Assembly (NCBI GenBank): GCA_947496555.1
Contig: CANMDH010000030.1
Location: 1 to 64,000, forward strand
Source: an uncultured Aquimarina sp.
Lineage (GTDB): Bacteria > Bacteroidota > Bacteroidia > Flavobacteriales > Flavobacteriaceae
Reading direction: 5' to 3'
DNA length: 64,000 nucleotides
The notes beneath the pieces were generated by a model, which did not search any database, was not told the DNA's origin, and worked only from the letters and a program-made list of their open reading frames with translations. Position numbers and translations under genes: made by a program. Of this stretch, positions 8,703 to 16,805 are shown piece after piece (positions within the stretch are counted from its first letter, which is position 1; every line of letters starts with the position of its first letter).

Positions 8703-9485
8703 GTGGTGAAAAATTCAAAAAATTTAGGGTTTGTACTATCAGGAGGTGGTTTTAAAGGAGTGGCGCATATCGGCGCCATACAAGCTTTTGAAGAAGCCAA
8801 CATTATCCCTAAGTATGTTTCTGGCACCAGTGCGGGGGCCATAGTAGGTGCCTTATATGCCGGCGGATATACTCCTGAAGAGATTAAAAGCTTTTTTAAG
8901 CAAACCTCTTTGTTTAAGTTCAATCGATTTACCCGAAAAAAAGCTGGATTTTTAGACTCAGAAAAATTTCAGGGTGATCTTGAAGTTTTTTTCCCTGAGA
9001 ATTCATTTGAAGCTCTTCAAAAAAAATTATTTGTAACCGCTACCAATCTTGTTGAAGGCACGGTAAAAGTATTTAACAAAGGCCCTCTTATAAAACCATT
9101 ACTGGCTTCTGCAGCGTTTCCAGGAGTATTTACTCCGGTAATGATCGATGGGGAACTATTTGCCGATGGAGGAATTCTTGACAACTTTCCCATTGCACCC
9201 CTTGAGAAAAAATGCGATGTAATCATTGGTATTGATGTGTCCCCAATAAAAAAACCAAAAATCACTGATTTTAAACATTCATATAATGTGATGCAACGGG
9301 CTTATTACCTAAGAGCAGTACCTAATGCCGAAGTTAAATTTAGTCGTTGTGATTTGGTAATACAACCAAAGAAATTAGTGAACCACGGACTATTCAGCAA
9401 CAGTAATTTGGATAAGGTATATGATTTAGGGTATCAAGAAGCCAAAAAACAAATAGCATTATTTCTAAAAGAGCAGAAACAATGA
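8703..9485 (+). CDS. Patatin-like phospholipase (RssA type)
   Basis: The protein has the full patatin active site: the oxyanion loop SGGGFKGVAHIG, the nucleophile motif GTSAGA and the catalytic Asp in DGGILDNFP. It probably hydrolyses acyl esters of membrane lipids. A TTG at 8667 would overlap cls, but the conserved fold starts at NLGFVLSGGG. I therefore prefer the GTG at 8703, with 8706 as an alternative. It overlaps the next gene, crp, by ATGA, so the two are coupled. Confidence 0.85.
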   Translation: MVKNSKNLGFVLSGGGFKGVAHIGAIQAFEEANIIPKYVSGTSAGAIVGALYAGGYTPEEIKSFFKQTSLFKFNRFTRKKAGFLDSEKFQGDLEVFFPENSFEALQKKLFVTATNLVEGTVKVFNKGPLIKPLLASAAFPGVFTPVMIDGELFADGGILDNFPIAPLEKKCDVIIGIDVSPIKKPKITDFKHSYNVMQRAYYLRAVPNAEVKFSRCDLVIQPKKLVNHGLFSNSNLDKVYDLGYQEAKKQIALFLKEQKQ

Positions 9486-10114
9486 TTCAAGAATTAAAAA
9501 ATAACTATGGCAACTTTTTTGAGAATGAACTCTTAGAAGAAATTAACCAGGTTGGAACTTTTAAAGAAGTTTCGGAAGGTTTTGAATTGATTCGACCAGG
9601 AAGTTATATAAAATCGATGCCATTGATCATTAGCGGGGCCATAAAAATCCTTAGAGAAGATCCTGATGGTGACGAGCTGTTACTATATTTTCTGGAACGT
9701 GGTGATACCTGTGCCATGACCTTATCGTGCTGCCTGGGACATCATAAAAGTGAAATCAAAGCAATTGCCGAAACCGATGCCAAACTCGTAATGGTACCTG
9801 TTGAAAAGATGGAAGAATGGACTACAAAATATAAATCCTGGAGAAACTTTGTGTTTGATAGTTATCATAAACGCCTAATAGAAGCCATTGAAACGATAGA
9901 TAGCATTGCCTTCCTTAAAATGGATGAGCGGTTACTTAAATATCTTAAAGACAAATCCAAGGTTAATAGTGATCATATCATCAACAATACCCACCAAGAA
10001 ATTGCTTATGATCTTCATACTTCTAGAGTGGTCATTTCGAGACTTCTTAAAAAGTTAGAAAATGATGGCAAGGTTAGACTTAACCGAAATAATATTGAAG
10101 TGATCAATATTTAG
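9482..10114 (+). CDS. Crp/Fnr family regulator, candidate sulfur regulator
   Basis: The 210-residue protein has a cyclic-nucleotide-binding-type beta barrel (about 25-115), a dimer helix and a C-terminal winged helix. The recognition helix reads THQEIAYDLHTSRVVISRLL. The position equal to FNR Glu209 is Val183, while the Arg (Arg187) is kept, so its DNA target should differ from TGA-type sites. The palindrome GTAACAATTGTTAC lies 6 bases after its stop, in front of the persulfide dioxygenase gene. Cys77, Cys83, Cys84, His87 and His88 form a cluster in the sensor domain that could sense redox, persulfide or heme. I infer that it controls the three GTAAC-box promoters. Confidence 0.85.
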   Translation: MIQELKNNYGNFFENELLEEINQVGTFKEVSEGFELIRPGSYIKSMPLIISGAIKILREDPDGDELLLYFLERGDTCAMTLSCCLGHHKSEIKAIAETDAKLVMVPVEKMEEWTTKYKSWRNFVFDSYHKRLIEAIETIDSIAFLKMDERLLKYLKDKSKVNSDHIINNTHQEIAYDLHTSRVVISRLLKKLENDGKVRLNRNNIEVINI

Positions 10115-10119
10115 ACTTT

Positions 10120-10163
10120 GTAACAATTGTTACGGTTTTCAAACAATAATTAACTTATTTTTG
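10120..10163 (+). promoter_or_regulatory. GTAAC-box promoter of the persulfide dioxygenase gene
   Basis: The perfect palindrome GTAACAATTGTTAC (10120-10133) has a perfect -7 box TATTTTTG at 10156-10163. Measured from its 12-base core (10121-10132), the gap is 23 bases, as in the TGAYA promoters. Two more copies with the same geometry precede other sulfur genes. The half-site resembles the GTAAC motif reported for HcpR-type Crp regulators in Bacteroidetes. Confidence 0.75.
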
Positions 10164-10228
10164 GCAAATAAATACTAAACTAGTAGTATCTCTTCTAATA
10201 ATTAGAGAATACGTAAAGAATGTAACAA

Positions 10229-11641
10229 ATGAAAATAGAGCAAATATATACAGGATGTCTTGCCCAAGGTGCATATTATATTGAAAGCAAAGGGGAAGTA
10301 GCAATCATAGACCCTCTTAGGGAAGTAAAACCTTATATCGAAAAAGCAACCGAAGACAGTGCTAAAGTTAAATACATTTTTGAAACGCATTTTCATGCCG
10401 ATTTTGTGAGTGGGCATCTTACATTGGCAAAAGAAACCGGAGCAGAGATCATTTATGGTCCTTTGGCAAATCCCTCTTTTGATGCTACCATTGCCAAAGA
10501 TGGGCAGGAATTTAAACTTGGAGATATTTCGATTATTGCATTACACACTCCAGGTCATACGATGGAAAGTACCACCTATCTTTTACGAGATATCAATGGT
10601 AAAGATCATGCTATCTTCAGTGGTGATACGTTGTTCCTTGGAGATGTTGGCCGTCCGGATCTTGCCCAAAAAGCAGCCCATATGACACAAGAAGAGCTTG
10701 CAGAAACGCTCTATGATAGCCTTAGAAATAAAATTATGCCTTTGGCAGACGACGTAATTGTCTATCCTGCTCATGGCGCAGGTTCTGCTTGCGGTAAGAA
10801 CATGATGAAAGAAACAGTAGATACACTGGGTAACCAAAAGAAAATGAATTATGCGCTTCGAGCGGACATGACCAAAGAAGAATTTGTAAAAGAAGTAACA
10901 GAAGGATTGTTGCCACCACCTTCATATTTTCCTTTAAATGTTAAGATGAACAAAGAAGGATATCCCGATATCGATGATATTTTAGAAAGAGGCATTAATC
11001 CATTGTCTCCTAAAGACTTTGAAACTTTGGCCAACGAAACCGGAGCCATAGTGCTTGATGTAAGACATCAAAATGAATACATAAAAGGACATATCCCAAG
11101 GTCAATATTTATAGGAATAGGAGGAGATTTTGCTCCTTGGGTTGGAGCGTTGATAGCCGATGTACAACAACCGATCTTATTAGTTACCCCAGAAGGAAAA
11201 GAAGAAGAAACTATCACCCGTTTATCCCGTGTAGGTTTTGATAATACTTTGGGATATCTTGAAGGGAGTTTTGAAGCCTGGAAAAAAGCAAGTAAAGACT
11301 ATGATACTATAACCTCGATTCCCGCTTCAGAATTTAAAGATATCATAAATAAAAAGGAGGTTCCTGTTTTTGATGTAAGAAAAGAGAGCGAATTCGTAGC
11401 CGAACATATGGAAAATGCATATAATACGCCATTAGGTTTTATAAATAACCATTTATCAGAATTTCCTGATGATGCAACTTTTTACATGCATTGTGCCGGA
11501 GGGTATCGTTCTGTTATAGCAGCCTCTATTCTAAAGAGCCGTGGTATACATAATTTTATAGATATTGGTGGTGGTTTTAAAGATATTATAGCAGCCGGTA
11601 TAAAAACCACAGATTATGTTTGTCCTACTACATTAAACTAA
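10229..11641 (+). CDS. Persulfide dioxygenase-like MBL protein with two rhodanese domains
   Basis: The N-terminal 240 residues form a metallo-beta-lactamase domain of the ETHE1/Blh type, with THFHADFVSGH, TPGHTMEST and SGDTLFLGDVGRPDL. Two rhodanese modules follow. The first (about 265-350) lacks a catalytic Cys. The second (about 365-465) has the active-site loop MHCAGGYRS. Proteins of this kind oxidise glutathione or other persulfides to sulfite and pass sulfane sulfur, so sulfite dehydrogenase is a logical partner. It lies just after the Crp regulator and has a GTAAC-box promoter. Confidence 0.87.
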   Translation: MKIEQIYTGCLAQGAYYIESKGEVAIIDPLREVKPYIEKATEDSAKVKYIFETHFHADFVSGHLTLAKETGAEIIYGPLANPSFDATIAKDGQEFKLGDISIIALHTPGHTMESTTYLLRDINGKDHAIFSGDTLFLGDVGRPDLAQKAAHMTQEELAETLYDSLRNKIMPLADDVIVYPAHGAGSACGKNMMKETVDTLGNQKKMNYALRADMTKEEFVKEVTEGLLPPPSYFPLNVKMNKEGYPDIDDILERGINPLSPKDFETLANETGAIVLDVRHQNEYIKGHIPRSIFIGIGGDFAPWVGALIADVQQPILLVTPEGKEEETITRLSRVGFDNTLGYLEGSFEAWKKASKDYDTITSIPASEFKDIINKKEVPVFDVRKESEFVAEHMENAYNTPLGFINNHLSEFPDDATFYMHCAGGYRSVIAASILKSRGIHNFIDIGGGFKDIIAAGIKTTDYVCPTTLN

Positions 11642-11671
11642 ACCACTCTGTACTTTCAGTGCAGAGGTTTT
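11641..11671 (+). terminator. Hairpin after the persulfide dioxygenase gene
   Basis: The arms around CTCTGTACT and AGTGCAGAG, extended by AACC and GGTT, form a stem with a small bulge followed by TTTT. It starts at the stop codon and probably ends the transcript. Confidence 0.55.
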
Positions 11672-11857
11672 GATACGCAATAAATTGCTTTTTTGTTATT
11701 TGTTAAAAGTATCAGTGACCGACATATAAATAACTTTTAACTTTTAACAAATAACTAAATTGAAAAAATAGATTTTTTCGAATTACTAAAGTGCTGCAAT
11801 AAAACTGTAGGATTTTGAACCCAAATCTGAGACCTATAAATTACCGAGACAAGATAG

Positions 11858-12478
11858 ATGAACATTTTTGATAAGAAAGAACATTGGGAGACTATTTACA
11901 AAACCAAAGATTTAAAAGATGTTAGTTGGTATCAGGAAACTCCCAAGGTTTCTTTGGATTTTATTGAATATTTCAAAATTCCTAAAACTGCCAAAATAAT
12001 TGATATTGGAGGTGGCGATAGTTATTTGGTAGATCATTTGCTTGACTTAGGTTATAAAGATATTACGATACTCGACATTTCTGAAACTGCGATACAAAAA
12101 GCAAAAGAAAGATTAGGAAACCGAGCAAACGATGTAAAATGGATAATAGATGACATTGCCAATTTTAGTCCTCAAGAAACCTATGACCTTTGGCACGATA
12201 GAGCTGCATTTCATTTTCTAAATGATCAAAAAGAGATTAATCATTACATAGATTCAATTCAAAAAGGGATACATTCAGGTGGGGCATTGATCATTGGAAC
12301 CTTTTCGGAAAAGGGCCCAAAAAAATGCAGTGGCATCCCTATAACTCGGTATTCGGAAGAGTCTCTAGATACTACTTTTAATGGCTATTTTGAAAAAATG
12401 AAATGTACTTATATAGATCACGAAACACCTTTTGAAACTGTTCAAAATTTTATTTTCTGTAGCTTTAAAAAATTATAA
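11858..12478 (+). CDS. Class I SAM-dependent methyltransferase
   Basis: The 206-residue protein has the SAM-binding motif I KIIDIGGGDSYLVDHLL, the acidic motif II TILDISETAI and a motif IV-like DLWHDRAAFHFL. The WHDRAAFHF stretch is typical of small methyltransferases annotated as trans-aconitate or thiopurine-like enzymes, but the substrate cannot be told from sequence. It stands alone. Its 216-base upstream region has a T-rich palindrome but no TGAYA or GTAAC box. Confidence 0.82.
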   Translation: MNIFDKKEHWETIYKTKDLKDVSWYQETPKVSLDFIEYFKIPKTAKIIDIGGGDSYLVDHLLDLGYKDITILDISETAIQKAKERLGNRANDVKWIIDDIANFSPQETYDLWHDRAAFHFLNDQKEINHYIDSIQKGIHSGGALIIGTFSEKGPKKCSGIPITRYSEESLDTTFNGYFEKMKCTYIDHETPFETVQNFIFCSFKKL

Positions 12479-12563
12479 AATCAGAGTTATGTAACTAGAA
12501 TTACTGATAATGATCATACCAGCAATTATTGGCACATTTTTGCCTGATGGTTTAATAAATAAA

Positions 12564-13568
12564 TTACCCCACTAATTCTAGTGTAAGTCCATTTTTACTT
12601 TCCTGATTGTTTTCCCAGCAATTGATATTATAAAATGTTGCCTCGGCTATTTTGGTTAATGCTTCATGAGTAGCAAAAGCTTGATGAGGTGTTATAAGTA
12701 CATTAGGTAAATCTATAAGTTTCTGTAACAAGTCGTCTTTTGATTTATTTTTGGAATGATCATAGAAGAAAATACCGCTTTCGTGTTCATATACATCGGT
12801 ACCATACCCTGCAATGCCTTTTGATTCTAATGCCTTGACAATGTCTTTGGTATTTACCACGGCACCTCTGGCAATATTGATTAGCACAACATTTTTCTTC
12901 ATATGCCCTATTGCATTTGAATCTATCATATGGTGTGTTTGAGTAGTAAGAGGAGTACACAGAAATATAATATCAGACTTTTTGTAGATATGTTCCAAAT
13001 TGGTGTAGGTCGCATTATATTTTGTCTTCAAACCATTATCTTCATAGATATCATTTGCTATTATATCACAATCAAAGCCATGCATTATTTTGGCAATCAC
13101 CTTTCCTATTCTACCCGTACCAATAATCCCCGCTGTTTTTTTGTAAAGATCAAATCCAACCAGATTGCTTAAAGAGAAGTTATACTTATTTACCTGTAGA
13201 TGTGATGGTATAAGTTTATGATTAATCGCTAGTAATAAGCCTACAGCATGTTCTGCAATAGCGTGTGGAGAGTATCCCCCAGCATTGGCTACTTTAAGTC
13301 CAAGTTTTTTTGCCTTTGTAAGATTAATGTTGTCATAACCTGTTGAGCGAAGCGCTATATAACAAACCCCAAAATCTTTTAACCTTTCTAGCACTATAGA
13401 AGATGCATCATCTGCCGAAAATATTGAGACTACATCAAAGCCTAAAGCTAGGTGCGCTGTTTTGGTGGTGAGTCGCTCTGCAATATATTTTATATGATGC
13501 ATTTCGTTATTTACCTTTTCTAAAAAAGGAATTTCGAAATCTTTGGCACTATATATCAAGATCTTCAT
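12564..13568 (-). CDS. D-lactate dehydrogenase-like 2-hydroxyacid dehydrogenase
   Basis: The protein has the NAD-binding GTGRIGKVIAKIM motif and the catalytic Arg (NIARGAVVN), Glu (DVYEHESG) and His (ITPHQAF) of the family. It most resembles fermentative D-lactate dehydrogenase (LdhA), which reduces pyruvate and recycles NADH when respiration is limited. Its start overlaps the end of the lipoprotein gene by 20 bases. It is the last gene of a minus-strand run that begins near hsp20, so it may be co-induced with the stress genes. Confidence 0.87.
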   Translation of the reverse strand: MKILIYSAKDFEIPFLEKVNNEMHHIKYIAERLTTKTAHLALGFDVVSIFSADDASSIVLERLKDFGVCYIALRSTGYDNINLTKAKKLGLKVANAGGYSPHAIAEHAVGLLLAINHKLIPSHLQVNKYNFSLSNLVGFDLYKKTAGIIGTGRIGKVIAKIMHGFDCDIIANDIYEDNGLKTKYNATYTNLEHIYKKSDIIFLCTPLTTQTHHMIDSNAIGHMKKNVVLINIARGAVVNTKDIVKALESKGIAGYGTDVYEHESGIFFYDHSKNKSKDDLLQKLIDLPNVLITPHQAFATHEALTKIAEATFYNINCWENNQESKNGLTLELVG

Positions 13569-14214
13569 CTGCTAACTCTTCTATTATTAATAGTTGTTGT
13601 CCTTTAAGGGCCCAAATCAATACTTTTACATAATCGCTAACCGCTTTTTTTGTGTTCTCGGGTTCAGTAATATCGATAGAACCTTTCCATATTAATTCTC
13701 TTTCCTTGTCTGGGCAAATACAATAGAGTGATGATTCTGCATGAAAAATTTGATATTCCTCATAATAATCTTCATCATGATAGATCTCTTGATTTTCGTA
13801 ATAATCCTCTTTAAAACTATTAAATGTTTTATCCAGGTTTCTGTATGCTTTTACAACCGTTACTCTATCTTCGACCCCTACTACTTTTGAAAGTAAAATC
13901 GCATCAAAACCCTCTTCAATTAAATCTTTTTCGAGCATCATTAGTTCTTCTTCTGTTCTTGGTGAGGTTGTGAAGTTTTTTTTAAAATAATCCAAGCTCT
14001 TTATCGAATTGACTCCATTTTTTTTCAGTTCTGAAGCCAGTTTTTTTTCGAATATTTTTCGGTTAGCATCTTCTGGGGCTATGCCAATTACTAAAACTTT
14101 TTGAGCTTCAAAGGTGTCAATGTCTGGGTTTTTCCAATTTTCGACCAATTCGCTAGAGGAACAACTAAAAAATAGCCCTGCAATAAGTAGTAAATATGTA
14201 AATGGTTTGTTCAT
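13549..14214 (-). CDS. Uncharacterised lipoprotein
   Basis: The 221-residue protein begins with a lipoprotein signal, LLIAGLFFSCSSSELVENW, so it should be anchored in a membrane through the Cys. The mature part has a mixed alpha/beta pattern with KVLVIGIAPEDANRKIFEKKLASELKKNG, similar in outline to outer-membrane-associated proteins that bind nucleotides or sugars, but I recognise no family. It is 11 bases downstream of the flavodoxin-like gene and overlaps the dehydrogenase. Confidence 0.7.
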   Translation of the reverse strand: MNKPFTYLLLIAGLFFSCSSSELVENWKNPDIDTFEAQKVLVIGIAPEDANRKIFEKKLASELKKNGVNSIKSLDYFKKNFTTSPRTEEELMMLEKDLIEEGFDAILLSKVVGVEDRVTVVKAYRNLDKTFNSFKEDYYENQEIYHDEDYYEEYQIFHAESSLYCICPDKERELIWKGSIDITEPENTKKAVSDYVKVLIWALKGQQLLIIEELADEDLDI

Positions 14215-14225
14215 GTTTTCTAGGT

Positions 14226-14729
14226 TTATCTTATTATTTCATTTAATCGGTCTACCACAATATTGGTATATTTTGGTGTCTCTTCTATAATCGATTCTCC
14301 CGATATTACATCTACATCTTTTAAAGCAATGTTACTACTCCCTACAGTTGAGAGAATGATGAGTTTATCTAATTGATCAGGATGATTTTTTATAAACTTC
14401 TTTACGTTACGTGGTGGAGTACCATACTCCCATGAATTTATAATGACCAAGGCATCCCATTTATCAATATTTACGGTAAACAAGGTGTATACATCAATTA
14501 CTTTAAAATAGATGGTATCTTTTTGATAATGCCTCAAGATCCCTTGAACCAATGAATCTTTAAATCTGCTTCCCTGAGAAGCTATCAAAACTTTGGTTTC
14601 TAATTTTGGGTTATTTACCTCAAAAGGTATTACTGTATCCATAGAATAGGTATATTCATACCATCCCCAAAATGCAGCAAACAATACTAAAATGCCAACT
14701 ATGACAATCTTTACTATACGTTTTATCAA
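14226..14729 (-). CDS. Membrane-anchored flavodoxin-like protein
   Basis: A single N-terminal membrane segment (about residues 5-25) is followed by a domain with a flavodoxin-like beta-alpha pattern. TKVLIASQGSRFKDSLVQGIL corresponds to the phosphate-loop strand-helix and DALVIINSWEYGTPPRNVKKFI to the second flavin loop. If the fold is right, it faces the periplasm, which is unusual for FMN flavodoxins. It lies in the operon between a coiled-coil protein and a lipoprotein. The function is unknown. Confidence 0.65.
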   Translation of the reverse strand: MIKRIVKIVIVGILVLFAAFWGWYEYTYSMDTVIPFEVNNPKLETKVLIASQGSRFKDSLVQGILRHYQKDTIYFKVIDVYTLFTVNIDKWDALVIINSWEYGTPPRNVKKFIKNHPDQLDKLIILSTVGSSNIALKDVDVISGESIIEETPKYTNIVVDRLNEIIR

Positions 14730-14735
14730 AATATA

Positions 14736-15179
14736 CTAGTTTAATAATCGTTTTTGTTTGCTTTGCTTCATTATTGTTTTGATTAAATCGAAAATGCTTC
14801 TTTTAATATCCTTATAATCCATTAAATACTCACTTACCTCTACTAATAATTTACTGTGATTTTCTTTGTATTTTTTTTCTTCTACCGGTTGATCAATTCC
14901 ATCTAAAAGAATAGTAAGCTCATTATAATGATTGATTATTCTCTTGAGCATTGGTTCTATTACTTTTCTTTTTTGTGATAATTCATTAACTACTTTCTTA
15001 CTTTTCTCGAAAGTTTTACCCGATATAAGTTGTAACGTATTGTTTTCGATAAGTTCATCTAGAAAATGTTGTTCATCTTTGATGAATTTAAGCTCTGATA
15101 TCCAGTTCAACGAAGCCTCATGTAATTCTTCAGGGCTTCGCCATTCTACATATTTTACATTTGGTTTTTTTGGTTTCAT
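14736..15179 (-). CDS. Coiled-coil protein of unknown function
   Basis: The 147-residue protein is soluble, highly charged and predicted helical throughout. Its motif EELHEASLNWISELKFIKDEQHFLDELI matches the start of the protein at 15785-16207 (KELKEIHLDTLEWKSSLQFIEGELQFI), so the two are distant paralogs on either side of hsp20. I do not recognise a named family. The link with hsp20 suggests a role in stress protection. Confidence 0.65.
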   Translation of the reverse strand: MKPKKPNVKYVEWRSPEELHEASLNWISELKFIKDEQHFLDELIENNTLQLISGKTFEKSKKVVNELSQKRKVIEPMLKRIINHYNELTILLDGIDQPVEEKKYKENHSKLLVEVSEYLMDYKDIKRSIFDLIKTIMKQSKQKRLLN

Positions 15180-15198
15180 GATTTTTACTTTTTAATAA

Positions 15199-15237
15199 AA
15201 AGGCAGAAAAATAATACCCCCATTTTTTTCTGCCTTT
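15199..15237 (-). terminator. Hairpin terminator after hsp20
   Basis: The 13-base arms 15199-15211 and 15225-15237 (AAAGGCAGAAAAA and its complement) are perfect and A/T-run flanked. On the minus strand the hairpin follows the hsp20 stop. No separate promoter is obvious for the next gene, so termination may be partial. Confidence 0.7.
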
Positions 15238-15244
15238 ATTAAGG

Positions 15245-15688
15245 TTAAGCTATATCAATTATTCTTTTTGGTGGTTCTTTGGCTTCTTCTTTTTTGATTA
15301 GATTAAGTGTAAGAATTCCATCTTTATATTTAGCTTTAACCTTTTCGTTTTGATCTACACTGGTAGGTAACTGTAACATTCTATCAAATGAGTTATAGTT
15401 AAATTCTCTACGAGTATATTCTTCATCTTCTTCTACTTCTTCCTTGCTGCTTTTTGCACAAATATGAAGCATATTATTCTCCATAGTTACCTCAATATCT
15501 TTTTTTGAGAAACCAGGCACAGCAAGCTCGATCTCAAAGTCGTCCTTATGTTCTTTGACATTCATTGCAGGAAGATTTCTATCTCTTACAAAAAAATCAT
15601 CTGCAAAAAAATCATCAGTGTCCAACCACGTGGCTACTTTGTCGTTGAACCACGGGAATCTGTTCTTGTTAAATTTAATTAGTGACAT
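15245..15688 (-). CDS. Hsp20/alpha-crystallin small heat-shock protein
   Basis: The protein is a small ATP-independent holdase chaperone. The alpha-crystallin domain (about residues 37-135) includes DFEIELAVPGFSKKDIEVTMENNMLHI, the conserved FNRMLQLP-like stretch and AKYKDGILTLNLIKKE. The length of 147 residues is typical. It has a TGAYA-box promoter. Alpha-crystallin genes are also hallmark members of hypoxia regulons elsewhere (HspX in the DosR regulon). Confidence 0.93.
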   Translation of the reverse strand: MSLIKFNKNRFPWFNDKVATWLDTDDFFADDFFVRDRNLPAMNVKEHKDDFEIELAVPGFSKKDIEVTMENNMLHICAKSSKEEVEEDEEYTRREFNYNSFDRMLQLPTSVDQNEKVKAKYKDGILTLNLIKKEEAKEPPKRIIDIA

Positions 15689-15729
15689 GTTTTTACGTTT
15701 TTGGTGTTATTAATAGATTTTAAGTATGC

Positions 15730-15772
15730 TAAAGTTAATCTGACAAGTATTGTATTAAAATGACAATTATCA
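15730..15772 (-). promoter_or_regulatory. TGAYA-box promoter of hsp20
   Basis: On the minus strand TGATAATTGTCA (15761-15772) is followed after 23 bases by TAACTTTA (15730-15737), about 40 bases before the hsp20 start codon. Confidence 0.75.
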
Positions 15773-15784
15773 GTTTGCAGGCTT

Positions 15785-16207
15785 TTAACTTTTATCTTTT
15801 TTTGCCTTCAGGATACCACCTGCATATCGAAAGACATCAGATTTTAGTTCTCTAAACTTTTTGTAGAACTTTTTATAGGTTACTTCTAATAATTCATGGT
15901 CTTGATAATAAGTATGATCGCAAGAAATTGTATCACATTCTAGCATGCCTCCAAGCTCACTTTCGTGTTTTCTGATATTCCGGTATATATCTTCTATTTC
16001 TTCTTCTATTTTGGTGATTTGTTCTTTATACTCTTGTAATCGCTCAAAAAGATTAGGTGTGGTAGGCTCGAATACATACGAATTAAGAAGTTGATTGATA
16101 AACTGAAGTTCTCCTTCAATAAATTGAAGACTTGACTTCCACTCAAGAGTATCTAGATGAATTTCTTTCAACTCTTTTTCTGACGTAGGTTTTATTATTG
16201 TTTTCAT
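15785..16207 (-). CDS. Coiled-coil protein, paralog of the 14.7 kb gene
   Basis: The 140-residue charged helical protein shares its N-terminal pattern with the 147-residue protein encoded at 14736-15179. It has a central Cys pair (ECDTISCDH) that the paralog lacks. It has its own TGAYA promoter and lies upstream of hsp20. No known family is recognisable. The paired occurrence around hsp20 suggests a shared stress role. Confidence 0.65.
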   Translation of the reverse strand: MKTIIKPTSEKELKEIHLDTLEWKSSLQFIEGELQFINQLLNSYVFEPTTPNLFERLQEYKEQITKIEEEIEDIYRNIRKHESELGGMLECDTISCDHTYYQDHELLEVTYKKFYKKFRELKSDVFRYAGGILKAKKDKS

Positions 16208-16231
16208 TTTTTCAGGTTTTTAAAGCTGAAA

Positions 16232-16274
16232 AGAATTTACTGAAACACTTCAGACAGGGAAATGATAATTGTCA
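16232..16274 (-). promoter_or_regulatory. TGAYA-box promoter of the coiled-coil gene
   Basis: On the minus strand TGACAATTATCA (16263-16274) is followed after 23 bases by TAAATTCT (16232-16239), a weaker -7 box than the others. Confidence 0.65.
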
Positions 16275-16481
16275 GGTTATTAGCTTTTTAGGAAATATTT
16301 AAGAAAAACCCTGATACGTATAAATCTGTTGAAAAAGTACTTTTATTTTTCACATCAGCTTCAGTTTCTGGTTACTCCTTATTATTAAACTGGGTTACCT
16401 ATTTAGACCCTATATTATTTAGAGACATCTCCACCAACCCCTATTCCAAGAGTGGCTATGATAGACTTAATAAGCTCTCTT

Positions 16482-16654
16482 CCTTTGAAGGCTACCGTGT
16501 GTACACATCTTTTGAGTGTCGAAATTATGGATAAAAACTTGGTCAAAACATCCCCCCAGCCCCCTTCAAAGGGGAATTAGTATCCCCTTGAGGGGATTAT
16601 AGGGGTGTTTTCAATACTTTTTAATATTTATGTACACACGGTAGCCTTTGAAGG
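16482..16654. mobile_element. MITE-like element with target duplication
   Basis: A 153-base segment (16492-16644) begins CTACCGTGTGTACA and ends with the exact inverse, TGTACACACGGTAG. It is flanked by direct copies of CCTTTGAAGG (16482-16491 and 16645-16654), which look like a 10-base target-site duplication. It has no coding capacity. Inside lies a nested palindrome of the CCCCTT...AAGGGG type often seen between flavobacterial genes. It fits a non-autonomous transposon moved by a transposase encoded elsewhere. The rest of the 598-base gene-free stretch (16208-16805) holds the coiled-coil gene's promoter and low-complexity sequence. Confidence 0.65.
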
Positions 16655-16805
16655 AAGGGTTGGGGATGGATGTTTTTAATTATATGAAATACAAATAATT
16701 GAGATTTAAATGGGTAACTCTATTATTAAAATAATAGTTTCCCTTCTATCCCTGGGAGAAGGAACTCTAAATATATGTAAAACGGCAACCAGAAAATCAA
16801 ACTTA

